A stretch of 64,000 bases of DNA. It comes from CAVYXK01 sp963772445 (GTDB lineage: Bacteria > Pseudomonadota > Alphaproteobacteria > Acetobacterales > Acetobacteraceae). Position numbers and translations under genes: made by a program. The notes under the pieces were generated by a model that saw only the letters and a list, made by a program, of their open reading frames with translations, ran no database searches and was not told where the DNA came from. Position 1 is the stretch's first letter, and each line of letters starts with the position of its first letter. Location: positions 186,001 through 250,000 of the forward strand of contig CAVYXK010000019.1 in NCBI GenBank assembly GCA_963772445.1. The letters are read 5' to 3'. Below are positions 32,361 to 40,864 of the stretch, piece by piece.

Positions 32361-34553
32361 TCAGGCTCCGTCCATCCAGGACGGAAAGAAGCGTTCATGC
32401 GCTGCGCGCAACGCTCGCACCGATATGGTTCCACCGTCCGGGAGTGTCAAATCCTGGCCGCCGGAGTGCCCGATGCGCACCGCGCCGACGCCCACGGCCT
32501 CGGCGGCGCGGATCAACGTGCCGGAATCCGCGACCGCCAGCACGTAGCGGCCCTGGTCCTCGCCGAACCAGTAGGCATGCGAGGGAATGTCGCGCGGTCC
32601 CGCCGACAGCCGCGCCCCCACCTCGCCTGCCATCGCCATCTCGGCCACCGCGACCAGCAACCCACCATCCGACACATCGTGGCACGCCCGCACCGCGCCG
32701 GCCAGGATCTGCCCGCGCACGAAATCCCCGGCAGCACGCTCGGCGGTCAGATCGACCGGCGGCGGCGGCCCGTCCTCGCGCCCTGCAATCTCGCGCAGCC
32801 ACAGCGACTGGCCGAGCCACCCGCGCGATGCCCCAATCAGCACCAAGTCGAGCCACGGGCGCAGCGCGATCCCCACCGCCTGGGCCGCATCCTCCAGCAC
32901 TCCCAGCCCGCCGATCACCGGCGTCGGCAGGATCCCCCGTCCTTGCGTCTCGTTGTAGAGACTGACATTGCCGCTCACGACGGGGAATTTCAGCGCATCG
33001 CAGGCCGCCGCCATTCCGCGGATGACAGCGGCGAACTGGCCCATAACCTCCGGCCGTTCCGGGTTGCCGAAATTCATGTTGTCGGTCACCGCCAGCGGCC
33101 GTGCGCCCACCGCGGTCAGGTTGCGCCACGCCTCGGCTACCGCTTGGCGGCCGCCCGCCTCGGGGTCGGCGGCGCAGTAGCGCGGCGTGGCATCAGTGGT
33201 CAGCGCGAGCGCCATAGGTGTGCCCTCGACCCGGATAACCGCCGCGTCAGCCGTACCAGGGCGCTTCACCGTCTGGCCGCCGATCGTCGAATCGTACTGG
33301 TCCCAGATCCAGGCGCGAGAACACAGGTCCGGGCAGGCGATCAGCCGCTCCAGCGCGCGCGTCAGACCCAACCGATCCTCGATGCGCGCAGGGTTCAGCG
33401 GTGTCTGCTTCGCCGTCTCGGTGGCCGGCCGGTCATAAACCAGCGCCTCGCCGACCAGCGGCGCGAGCGGGATGTCTGCCGCCGCCTCGCCCTGATGGCG
33501 CACCACGATGCGGCCGGTGTCGGTGAGCCGGCCGATCACCGCGAAATCCAACTCCCACTTCTCAAAGATGGCCCGCGCCGCCGCCTCGCACTTCGGTTGC
33601 AGCACCATCAGCATGCGTTCCTGGCTCTCCGACAGCATGATCTCGTAGGCGCTCATGCCGGCCGCGCGCTGCGGCACGGCGTCGAGATCAAGCTCGATCC
33701 CGACCCCGCCCTTGCCGGCCATCTCCACCGAGGAACTCGTCAGCCCGGCGGCTCCCATGTCCTGGATCGCCACGATTGCGTCTGTGGCCATCAGCTCCAG
33801 GCAAGCCTCGATCAACAGCTTCTCGGTGAACGGATCGCCCACCTGGACGGTCGGGCGCCGCTCCTCGGCATCAGCCCCGAACGCCGCCGAGGCCATCGTG
33901 GCGCCATGGATGCCGTCGCGGCCGGTCTTGGAGCCGACATACACCACCGGATTCCCCACGCCCGCTGCGGCGGAGAGAAAGATACGGTCTGTCGGCGCGA
34001 TACCGACCGTCATGGCGTTGACCAGCGGGTTGGCGTCATAGGCCGGGTGGAAATTGACCTCACCGCCGACTGTCGGCACGCCCACGCAATTGCCGTAGCC
34101 GCCGATCCCGCGCACCACGCCATCGACGATTCGCCGCGTCACCGGGTTGTCCGGGCTGCCGAAGCGAAGCGCATTCAGGTTGGCCACTGGGCGCGCGCCC
34201 ATGGTGAACACGTCGCGCAGGATGCCGCCCACGCCCGTCGCCGCACCCTGATAGGGCTCGATAAAGCTCGGATGATTGTGGCTCTCGATCTTCATCACCG
34301 CCGCGAGGCCATGGCCGATATCGACCACGCCGGCATTCTCGCCCGGCCCGTGGATCACCCAAGGTGCTTTCGTCGGCAACTGCTTGAGCAGGACGCGGGA
34401 GGACTTATACGAGCAGTGCTCGCTCCACATGGCAGAGAACATGCCGAGTTCGGCCAGCGTAGGCGTACGCCCCATGATCTCCAGCACTTTGGCGTATTCC
34501 GCGGCGCTGAGCCCGAATTCCTGCGCCAGCTCCTGACTAACCTCGCGCTGCAT
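32361..34553 (-). CDS. purL: Phosphoribosylformylglycinamidine synthase, large subunit PurL
   Basis: 730 residues, the normal length for the small (PurSQL-type) PurL. It converts FGAR to FGAM using ATP and ammonia from PurQ. Motifs: SEHCSYKSSRVLLKQLP, KIESHNHPSFIEPYQGAATGVGG, RDVFTMGARPVAN, IQDMGAAGLTSSS, and VSGNVSLYNETQG. Directly downstream of purQ with no gap, followed by bolA. An 833-codon open frame on the opposite strand is a codon-bias shadow. Confidence 0.96.
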   Translation of the reverse strand: MQREVSQELAQEFGLSAAEYAKVLEIMGRTPTLAELGMFSAMWSEHCSYKSSRVLLKQLPTKAPWVIHGPGENAGVVDIGHGLAAVMKIESHNHPSFIEPYQGAATGVGGILRDVFTMGARPVANLNALRFGSPDNPVTRRIVDGVVRGIGGYGNCVGVPTVGGEVNFHPAYDANPLVNAMTVGIAPTDRIFLSAAAGVGNPVVYVGSKTGRDGIHGATMASAAFGADAEERRPTVQVGDPFTEKLLIEACLELMATDAIVAIQDMGAAGLTSSSVEMAGKGGVGIELDLDAVPQRAAGMSAYEIMLSESQERMLMVLQPKCEAAARAIFEKWELDFAVIGRLTDTGRIVVRHQGEAAADIPLAPLVGEALVYDRPATETAKQTPLNPARIEDRLGLTRALERLIACPDLCSRAWIWDQYDSTIGGQTVKRPGTADAAVIRVEGTPMALALTTDATPRYCAADPEAGGRQAVAEAWRNLTAVGARPLAVTDNMNFGNPERPEVMGQFAAVIRGMAAACDALKFPVVSGNVSLYNETQGRGILPTPVIGGLGVLEDAAQAVGIALRPWLDLVLIGASRGWLGQSLWLREIAGREDGPPPPVDLTAERAAGDFVRGQILAGAVRACHDVSDGGLLVAVAEMAMAGEVGARLSAGPRDIPSHAYWFGEDQGRYVLAVADSGTLIRAAEAVGVGAVRIGHSGGQDLTLPDGGTISVRALRAAHERFFPSWMDGA

Positions 34554-35248
34554 TCAGGCGCCGAGCGATGCGACCAGACCGTCGAACAGCGGCTTGCCGT
34601 CAGTGCCGCCGGTCAGCGGATCCACAAGATCTTCGGGATGCGGCATCAGCCCCAAGACCCGCAAGTTCTCCGAATAAATCCCGGCGATGTTGCGTGCGCT
34701 GCCGTTGCGGTTGGCGTCCGCTGTCGCCTCTCCTGCCGGCGTGACGTAGCGGAACGCGACCAAGCCCTCGCCCTCCAGCCGATCGAGCGTAGCCGCATCG
34801 GCGAAATAGTTTCCGTCGCCATGCGCCATCGGAGCACGGAACACCTGGCCGCGCTGGTAACGGCCGGCAAACACCGTGTCGCTGCGCTCGACCCTTAAGT
34901 GGCAGTCGGCGGAGATGAACCGCAGACTCGGCATTGCGCAACAGCGCGCCCGGCAGCATGCCCGCCTCGACCAGGATCTGAAAGCCGTTGCAGACCCCCA
35001 GCACATAACCGCCGCGCTCGGCGAAATCCCGCACCGCCCGCAGTACCGGCGAGTGCGCTGCCATCGCCCCGCACCGCAGATAGTCGCCATAGCTGAACCC
35101 GCCCGGTAACACGACCAGATCGAGCTCGGGCAGCGCCGCCTCGCCATGCCACACCATGCGCGGCTGTGTGACCGGTGGTGTGCTCCAGCGCGATCGCCAT
35201 GTCGCGCTCGCGGTTGATGCCGGGGAAGACAACGATGCCGGCCCTCAT
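34554..35248 (-). CDS. purQ: FGAM synthase glutaminase subunit PurQ (two frameshifts)
   Basis: Class-I glutamine amidotransferase feeding ammonia to PurL. It is spread over three frames: MRAGIVVFPGINRERDMAIA from 35248; then LVVLPGGFSYGDYLRCGAM and YVLGVCNGFQILVEAGMLPG (nucleophile Cys); then RFISADCHLRVERSDTVF to LMPHPEDLVDP with the catalytic His and Glu. Removing one base near 35170 and one near 34925 joins all three (TGTQPRMVW and NAELRFISADCH). With all catalytic residues present and purine synthesis essential, errors in the sequence are likelier than a pseudogene. Confidence 0.9.
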
Positions 35249-35490
35249 CCGCCCTCCACTGCGACGCGGTAACCCTCGATCACCGTATTGGCGAGCAGCC
35301 GGCGGGCCATCTCTTCCGCCACAACCTTGGCCTTTGCGGGATTGCTCTCGGCCAACTCCAGCTCGATCACCTTACCGGCGCGCACCTCGCTGACGCCGGT
35401 GAAGCCCAGCCCGTGCAGCGCATGCTGGATCGCGCGGCCCTGCGGATCGAGCACCTCCGGCTTCAGCATGACCGTGACGACAACCTTCAC
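35245..35490 (-). CDS. purS: FGAM synthase small subunit PurS
   Basis: 81 residues from GTG 35490 (VKVVVTVMLKPEVLDPQG), matching the usual PurS start. The frame can be read from a TTG six codons upstream. PurS is the structural subunit linking PurL and PurQ. Features: PQGRAIQHALHGLGF and VRAGKVIELELAE. The TGA overlaps the purQ ATG by 4 nt; purC ends about 20 bp upstream. Confidence 0.94.
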   Translation of the reverse strand: MKVVVTVMLKPEVLDPQGRAIQHALHGLGFTGVSEVRAGKVIELELAESNPAKAKVVAEEMARRLLANTVIEGYRVAVEGG

Positions 35491-35509
35491 CAGGCGAGTG
35501 CCTCTCAAC

Positions 35510-36274
35510 TCACTGCATCGTCTCCGGGCCCTTCATGTCGCGCGAGCCAGCCTCCGGCAGGATGCCCAGGCGCTTGGCGACTTCCTGATAGGCCTCCTCG
35601 ACCTTGCCGAGGTCGCGGCGGAAGCGGTCCTTGTCCATCTTCTCGTTGGTCTTGCTGTCCCACAGCCGGCAATTGTCCGGGCTGATCTCGTCGGCCAGCA
35701 CGATGCGCATCTCGTCGTTCTCCCACAGCCGGCCGAACTCGAGCTTGAAGTCGACCAGCAGGATGCCGACGCCGAGGAACAGGCCGGTGAGGAAGTCGTT
35801 GATGCGCAGGGTCAGCGCGACCATGTCATCGAGGTCCTGCGTGTTGGCCCAGCCGAAGCAGGTGATGTGCTCCTCGGACACCAGCGGGTCGCCAAGCGCA
35901 TCGTTCTTGTAATTATATTCGATGATCGAGCGCGGCAGCCGTGTCCCTTCCGGGATGCCCAGCCGCTCCGACAGGCTGCCGGCGGCGATGTTGCGCACCA
36001 CCACCTCCAGCGGGATGATCTCCACCTCGCGGATGAGCTGCTCGCGCATGTTAAGCCGGCGCACGAAATGCGTCGGGATGCCGATCTCGCCGAGCCGCAT
36101 CATCAGATATTCGCTGATGCGGTTGTTCAGCACGCCCTTGCCGGTGATGATGCCCTTCTTCTTCGCGTTGAAGGCGGTGGCGTCATCCTTGAAATACTGC
36201 ACGAGGGTGCCGGGCTCGGGCCCCTCGAACAGGATCTTGGCCTTTCCCTCGTAGAGCTGACGGCGGCGGGCCAT
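35510..36274 (-). CDS. purC: Phosphoribosylaminoimidazole-succinocarboxamide synthase PurC
   Basis: 254 residues from ATG 36274 (MARRRQLYEGKAK), chosen because AAGGGA sits six bases upstream; an ATG two codons earlier is possible. SAICAR synthetase joins CAIR and aspartate with ATP. Motifs: LYEGKAKILFEG, NNRISEYLMMRLGEIGIPTH (in two parts), VRNIAAGSLSERLGI, FKLEFGR and LADEISPDNCRLWD. First gene of the pur operon; the preceding gap 36275-36448 shows no gene. Confidence 0.95.
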   Translation of the reverse strand: MARRRQLYEGKAKILFEGPEPGTLVQYFKDDATAFNAKKKGIITGKGVLNNRISEYLMMRLGEIGIPTHFVRRLNMREQLIREVEIIPLEVVVRNIAAGSLSERLGIPEGTRLPRSIIEYNYKNDALGDPLVSEEHITCFGWANTQDLDDMVALTLRINDFLTGLFLGVGILLVDFKLEFGRLWENDEMRIVLADEISPDNCRLWDSKTNEKMDKDRFRRDLGKVEEAYQEVAKRLGILPEAGSRDMKGPETMQ

Positions 36275-36448
36275 AGACATTCCCTTCAGGCAGGCCCCGC
36301 GCCCCAGGGGCTCGGGAACGCGGCGCCGCCCGGAGCTGCGGCGGCGGCCGGGATATAGCAGCGCCCTCCCCCCGGCGCCAAACCCAGGCTGGTGCACCGC
36401 AGCCATCGTGAGCCAACTCTGCGCGCCTCTGCGGTTAGGCTTACTTAC

Positions 36449-37102
36449 TTACGGCATATCAGCCACATGGCTGCCCAGTCCGGCCAGAAACTCGCCCAAC
36501 CCCGCCAAGCGCGCCGTGCTGGACCGCGCGGCGTGCAGCACAGCGCCGACCTCCCCCACGGTCCGCTCGAAACTGTCGTTCACGACCACGTGGTCGAACT
36601 CGGCGCAATGGCCGATCTCCGCCCGCGCCAAGTCCATGCGCCGGGCGATCTCTGCCGGCCCATCCCCGCCCCTGCCCGCCAGCCGTTGCTCAAGCGCGGC
36701 GAGCGAGGGCGGCAGCAGGAACACCCCCACGACATCCCCTGGCAGGGCCGCGCACAGGCTGCGATACCCCTGCCAGTCGATGTCAAAGAGCACGTCGCGG
36801 CCGGCCGCGAGGGCTGCCTCGACGGGTGCGCGGGGCGAGCCATAGCAATGCCGGCCGAACACGCGTGCCCATTCCAGGAACGCGCCGGCATCCCGCTGGG
36901 CCGCGAACTCCGCCTCGCTCAGGAAATGGTAGTCCACGCCATCCCGCTCATCTGGCCGAGGCAAACGCGTCGTTGCACTGACCGAAACCGCCACCTCCGG
37001 CTCGCCCGCCAGCAGCGCGCGGGCGACCGAGCTCTTGCCGCCTCCGGACGGCCCGGCCAGCACCAGACAGAGGCCGCGACGGCCGATCCCGCCCCCACTC
37101 AT
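36449..37102 (-). CDS. gmk: Guanylate kinase
   Basis: 217 residues. P-loop GPSGGGKSSVARALL, then VSVSATTRLPRPDERDGVDYHF (GMP-binding), DVLFDIDWQGYRSL and the lid region. Phosphorylates GMP to GDP. The ATG overlaps the yicC stop by 4 nt, the common yicC-gmk arrangement. The lysine after GGG in the P-loop and the GMP-site arginines are present. Confidence 0.95.
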   Translation of the reverse strand: MSGGGIGRRGLCLVLAGPSGGGKSSVARALLAGEPEVAVSVSATTRLPRPDERDGVDYHFLSEAEFAAQRDAGAFLEWARVFGRHCYGSPRAPVEAALAAGRDVLFDIDWQGYRSLCAALPGDVVGVFLLPPSLAALEQRLAGRGGDGPAEIARRMDLARAEIGHCAEFDHVVVNDSFERTVGEVGAVLHAARSSTARLAGLGEFLAGLGSHVADMP

Positions 37103-37989
37103 TCGATGTTCTGCACCTGCTCGCGAAGCTGCTCCACCGCCGCCTTCAGCTTCAGCCCGGTCGCTGTCAGCGCCACCGAGGCCGACTTGGCGCAGAGCGT
37201 GTTGGCCTCGCGGTTGAACTCCTGGACCAGGAAATCGAGCCGACGCCCGACCGCGGCCCCCTCGGCCAGCAGGGCGCGCGCCGCCGCGATATGCGCGCCC
37301 AGCCGGTCGAGCTCCTCCCGCACATCGGAACGCGCGGCCAGCAGCGCCACCTCCTGGGCGATCCGCTCCTCGGGCAGAGATGGCGTCGCGCGTAGCATGG
37401 CAGTCAGGTTGTCCATCAGCCGGGCGCGGTGCATGGCGGGCTGATCGGCGGCCTCGGCGGTTGCGGCTGCATGCAGGGTGGCGATCTCATCCAACAGGCC
37501 ATCCAGCACCGCGGCGAGCCGCCCGCCCTCCGCCCAGCGCGCGGCGAGCAGAGCCTCGAGTGCCGCCTGGAACCCGGCCCGCAGCATGTCGGCGGCCGGC
37601 TGCGACGGCCCCTCGTCCAGGTCCGCGGCGGCCGGGCGTAGCACGCCGGGCAGCGCCAACAGCGCCTCGGCACGCGGCGGTGGGCTGCCGGGAATCCGCT
37701 CGGCCAGAGCCAGGGCCAGCGAGAGCGCTTGCTCTAGTGCCGCCGGGTCGGGGATCAGGCGCGGCTCGCTCTCCCGCTTGATCGTGAGATTGGCGGTGAC
37801 GTTGCCGCGCTTCAGCACGCGCCCGGACGTCTCACGCAGAGCGGGCTCCAGTGCGTCCCAGCCGGGCGGCAAGCGGACGCGCAGGTCGAGCCCGCGGCCA
37901 TTCACGCTGCGCAGCTCCCAGGTCCAGCCGAGTCCCTGGCCCTGGCCGGCCGCGCGACCGAAGCCGGTCATCGAAGCGAGGCTTGTCAT
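37099..37989 (-). CDS. YicC/YloC family endoribonuclease
   Basis: 296 residues starting MTSLASMTGFGRA, the family's start, followed by ELRSVNGRGLDLRVRLP and RGNVTANLTIKR. The C-terminal DUF1732 part has RIAQEVALLAARSDVREEL and LDFLVQEFNREANTLCAKS. YicC proteins are endoribonucleases linked to small-RNA turnover in E. coli. It lies directly upstream of gmk and is translationally coupled. Confidence 0.93.
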   Translation of the reverse strand: MTSLASMTGFGRAAGQGQGLGWTWELRSVNGRGLDLRVRLPPGWDALEPALRETSGRVLKRGNVTANLTIKRESEPRLIPDPAALEQALSLALALAERIPGSPPPRAEALLALPGVLRPAAADLDEGPSQPAADMLRAGFQAALEALLAARWAEGGRLAAVLDGLLDEIATLHAAATAEAADQPAMHRARLMDNLTAMLRATPSLPEERIAQEVALLAARSDVREELDRLGAHIAAARALLAEGAAVGRRLDFLVQEFNREANTLCAKSASVALTATGLKLKAAVEQLREQVQNIE

Positions 37990-38332
37990 GCAGCGCTTCT
38001 ATCAGCGCCCCCGCCGCCTGCAATATCCTCGCACCATGTCCCGCTGCCGGTCGCGGATATGGCCTCCGGAGATGCTTTTCCACTTCGCGTTGCCGGTTCG
38101 CGTCCAGCACCCTCTTTCCGCGATATTTCGGATCCCACGCATCAAGTGGCGAGATACCGCGCTGAGGCGCAACTCCGCCACGTCTCGGATTCGACCCGAG
38201 TTCGGGGGAATTTTCGGGCCTCCATGCCGAACCGGCTCGCAGCGGTACTTGCGGAAGGCCAACATATTCGTTATCAACCCCAAACAGGCCGCAAATACCG
38301 GCCAGCACGCCGCGTCGGCTGCCAGGGGAGCA
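37990..38332. other. Gap between yicC and a small membrane-protein gene
   Basis: About 340 bp. Several frames stay open through it, but none shows a recognisable motif, good start or biased usage. I see no RNA gene or clear promoter. Confidence 0.5.
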
Positions 38333-38638
38333 ATGCGCCTGAAGCGAGTTTGGGCAGCCAGTTGCGAAACAAATCGCCGGCTGACAGCACTGCTCTGGAG
38401 CGCCGGTTTGACGATCCCATTGATGGTGATCGGCCTCACCGTCTCCGTCCCGTTTTGGCGAGCCGTGGTAGCCGATACGCAAGCGACGATTGCGCAGCAG
38501 GTGGACTACGAGGATGGTGTGCTCTGCACCAAATTCGGCTTTAGAGCGGACACGGAAAAGTACACCGCCTGCATGCTGGACCTGCTCGATCTCCGCCACA
38601 GGCACGAGGAGTTGCTCGCCACCGTTGCGGTTCCCTGA
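38333..38638 (+). CDS. Small membrane-anchored protein with a two-Cys tail
   Basis: 101 residues from ATG 38333, with GGGGAG just upstream. A short basic tail (MRLKRVWAASCETNRR) leads to one hydrophobic helix (ALLWSAGLTIPLMVIGLTVSV). A polar domain follows, holding VLCTKFGFRADTEKYTACML and DLLDLRHRHEELL. The C-x14-C spacing in this context is typical of small conserved proteins of unknown function in alphaproteobacteria. Probably inner membrane with the Cys pair outside. Function unknown. Confidence 0.6.
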   Translation: MRLKRVWAASCETNRRLTALLWSAGLTIPLMVIGLTVSVPFWRAVVADTQATIAQQVDYEDGVLCTKFGFRADTEKYTACMLDLLDLRHRHEELLATVAVP

Positions 38639-38796
38639 TAGCGAGACGTTCTTCAACTCACTGCCGTTTCGCCTCAAAAGAGCCTCCGCCGCACTTGCCA
38701 AAAGCGACAGAATTGAGGCTTTCCGGCGTTTGAGCGGCATGTCCCGAGAAGTGTATTAAATCGAGCGTGCGCCTTACGGCGGCGATGGGAGGTCTC

Positions 38797-39150
38797 ATGG
38801 CGGTCAAACGGATAGTGGCGAACATTGCGGCGCATAACGTCGCCGCCGCGAAAGCGTTCTATGGCGCCATGCTCGATATGCAGGTCGCCATGGATTTCGG
38901 GTGGATCGTCACCTTCGCGGCGGAGGCCTCGTCAACGCCGCAGCTCAGCGTCGCGAGCGAGGGCGGGTCTGGGACTGTCGTCCCCGACCTCTCCATCGAA
39001 GTCGACAATCTCGACGAAGTTCATCGGCGCGCCGTCGCCGGCGGCTTCGTCATCGAGTATGGGCTGGTGACCGAGCCGTGGGGTGTGCGTCGCTTCTATG
39101 TCCGCGACCCTTTCGGGCGGCTGGTCAACATCCTTGCGCACACGGCATGA
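38797..39150 (+). CDS. VOC/glyoxalase superfamily protein
   Basis: 117 residues from ATG 38797 (GGAGG site nearby). A single vicinal-oxygen-chelate module: IVANIAAHNVAAAKAFYGAMLDM, then VDNLDEVHRRAVAGGFVIEYG and EPWGVRRFYVRDPFGRLVNIL, the family's end signature. It may be a dioxygenase, lyase or resistance protein. The expected N-terminal metal His is not obvious; E in the last strand is also absent (LVNIL), so metal-dependent activity is uncertain. Confidence 0.82.
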   Translation: MAVKRIVANIAAHNVAAAKAFYGAMLDMQVAMDFGWIVTFAAEASSTPQLSVASEGGSGTVVPDLSIEVDNLDEVHRRAVAGGFVIEYGLVTEPWGVRRFYVRDPFGRLVNILAHTA

Positions 39151-39263
39151 CGTGCTGAAACCCGATACACAATTGTCCATAGTGTATCGGCACGGCACTC
39201 TGATGAAATCTCGAAGATCGACGCTGACCCGCGGTTTCGTGCCGCCAACCAATGAGGTGCTCA

Positions 39264-40571
39264 ATGAACTTCGCCGAGATCGATGCCATCGTCCTGGACG
39301 GCAGCATCAAGGGCATCCCCGCCAACGCCGCGGAGTTCCCCCTGGGCGAGATCGGCGCCAAGCGCTGGAACGTGCTGCGCGAGGACCTACCGCTGCCGCT
39401 CGCCGTGCTGCGCCAGTCGGCGCTGCGCCACAACAGCCACTGGATGCGCGAGTTCCTGGCGCTATCGGGCGCCGTGATCGCCCCGCACGGCAAGACGACG
39501 ATGAGCCCGCAGCTCTTCCGCGACCAGCTTGCCGACGGCGCCTGGGCGATGACCGTCGCCACGACGCAGCAACTGCGCATCTGCCGCGACTTCGGCATCG
39601 ACCGCGTAGTGCTGGCGAACCAGCTCGTTGGCCGCCAGACGATCTCCTACGTGCTCGGCGAGCTCAAGCGGGATGCTGCGTTCGACTTTTATTGCCTGGT
39701 CAATTCCGTCGCCAACGTCGAGCAGCTTGCGACAGCAGCGCGCGCCGCGGCGCCGGGCCGGCCGCTGCAGGTGCTGCTCGAAGGCGGGATGCTCGGCGGT
39801 CGCACCGGCTGCCGCGATGTGGCGACGGCGCTGGCCGTGGCGCGCGCCGTGCGGGCCGCGGCGCCGCATCTCGCGCTGCGCGGGGTCGAGGGATTCGAAG
39901 GCCTGGTCCACACCAACTCGCCGGCGAACGATGCCGCGACCGTGTCGCGCTTCCTCGATTTCCTCGTCGAGATCGCCGTCGCCTGCGAGAAGGCGCAACT
40001 CTTCGCGCCGGGCCAAATCATCATCAGCGCTGGCGGCTCGGCGTTCTACGACCTTGTCGTCGAGCGCTTCGGCAAGGCCGGGATCGCGCGCGAGTTCCGG
40101 GTGGTGACGCGGAGCGGCTGTTATCTGACCCATGATTCGAAGATGTATCGCGAGGCCTTCGCGGAGATCCGCAAGCGAGCGCCAAACCTGGACAATCTCG
40201 GCCCCGGCTTGATCCCTGCGCTGGAGGTCTGGGCCTATGTCCAGTCGCGGCCCGAGCCGACGAAGGCGATCCTGACGATGGGCAAGCGCGATGTTTCGTA
40301 TGATATGGATCTACCCGTGCCGCTCAAATGGGTGCGGCTGCGCGCCGGAGTTGATGCACGCGCCATCGCCGAGATCGGCGCCGGTCATGTTGTCACCGGC
40401 CTCAACGACCAGCACTGCCACTTGGCGGTGCCGGCGGACAGTCCGCTCGCGGTCGGCGACATGGTGGCGTTCGGCATCTCGCATCCCTGCACCACCTTCG
40501 ACAAGTGGCAGGTCATCCCGCTGGTCGACGACGACTACACCGTGGTCTCGGCCGTCAAGACGTTCTTTTGA
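39264..40571 (+). CDS. PLP enzyme, D-threonine aldolase/D-serine dehydratase-like
   Basis: 435 residues from ATG 39264 (GAGGTG site). Fold-type III (alanine racemase-like) barrel: the PLP lysine is in VIAPHGKTTMSPQL (about 77), then VLANQLVG, VLLEGGMLGGRTGC, GVEGFEGLVH and IISAGGSAFYDLV. The C-terminal domain has DLPVPLKWVR, DQHCHLAV and ISHPCTTFDKWQVIPL, with the zinc-binding His and Cys of the DSD1/D-threonine aldolase group. Likely acts on a D-amino acid; the exact substrate is not readable. Confidence 0.88.
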   Translation: MNFAEIDAIVLDGSIKGIPANAAEFPLGEIGAKRWNVLREDLPLPLAVLRQSALRHNSHWMREFLALSGAVIAPHGKTTMSPQLFRDQLADGAWAMTVATTQQLRICRDFGIDRVVLANQLVGRQTISYVLGELKRDAAFDFYCLVNSVANVEQLATAARAAAPGRPLQVLLEGGMLGGRTGCRDVATALAVARAVRAAAPHLALRGVEGFEGLVHTNSPANDAATVSRFLDFLVEIAVACEKAQLFAPGQIIISAGGSAFYDLVVERFGKAGIAREFRVVTRSGCYLTHDSKMYREAFAEIRKRAPNLDNLGPGLIPALEVWAYVQSRPEPTKAILTMGKRDVSYDMDLPVPLKWVRLRAGVDARAIAEIGAGHVVTGLNDQHCHLAVPADSPLAVGDMVAFGISHPCTTFDKWQVIPLVDDDYTVVSAVKTFF

Positions 40572-40864
40572 CACGCCGGGGCTCGCCTGCCCTATTGCAG
40601 CGCCAACTACCGATGCGCTCCAACTATCCCGTCGGTCCCGAGTTCGGGGTCCACTTCAGAAGCCCCCGGCCAAGGCGGTTCCGTTGTTGATCGCGGTCCC
40701 CTTGCGGATACGGTCTCATTCAGCCACAATCCCGAATGGAAACGCCGACCAGACTGGAGGTGTGGTCGGCTGACATCAGCTCACGCTGTGGCGCTAACGT
40801 GGCGCTGCCAAGGTGTGATCCGCTGTCGGACCTTCTTCGTAGTAGCGTGACGGGGGGAGGGAAC

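Noticed and set aside
32397..34898. 833-codon open frame opposite purL and purQ
   Set aside because: It mirrors purL codon structure, has no motif and no ribosome-binding site; high-GC codon bias opens such antisense frames.
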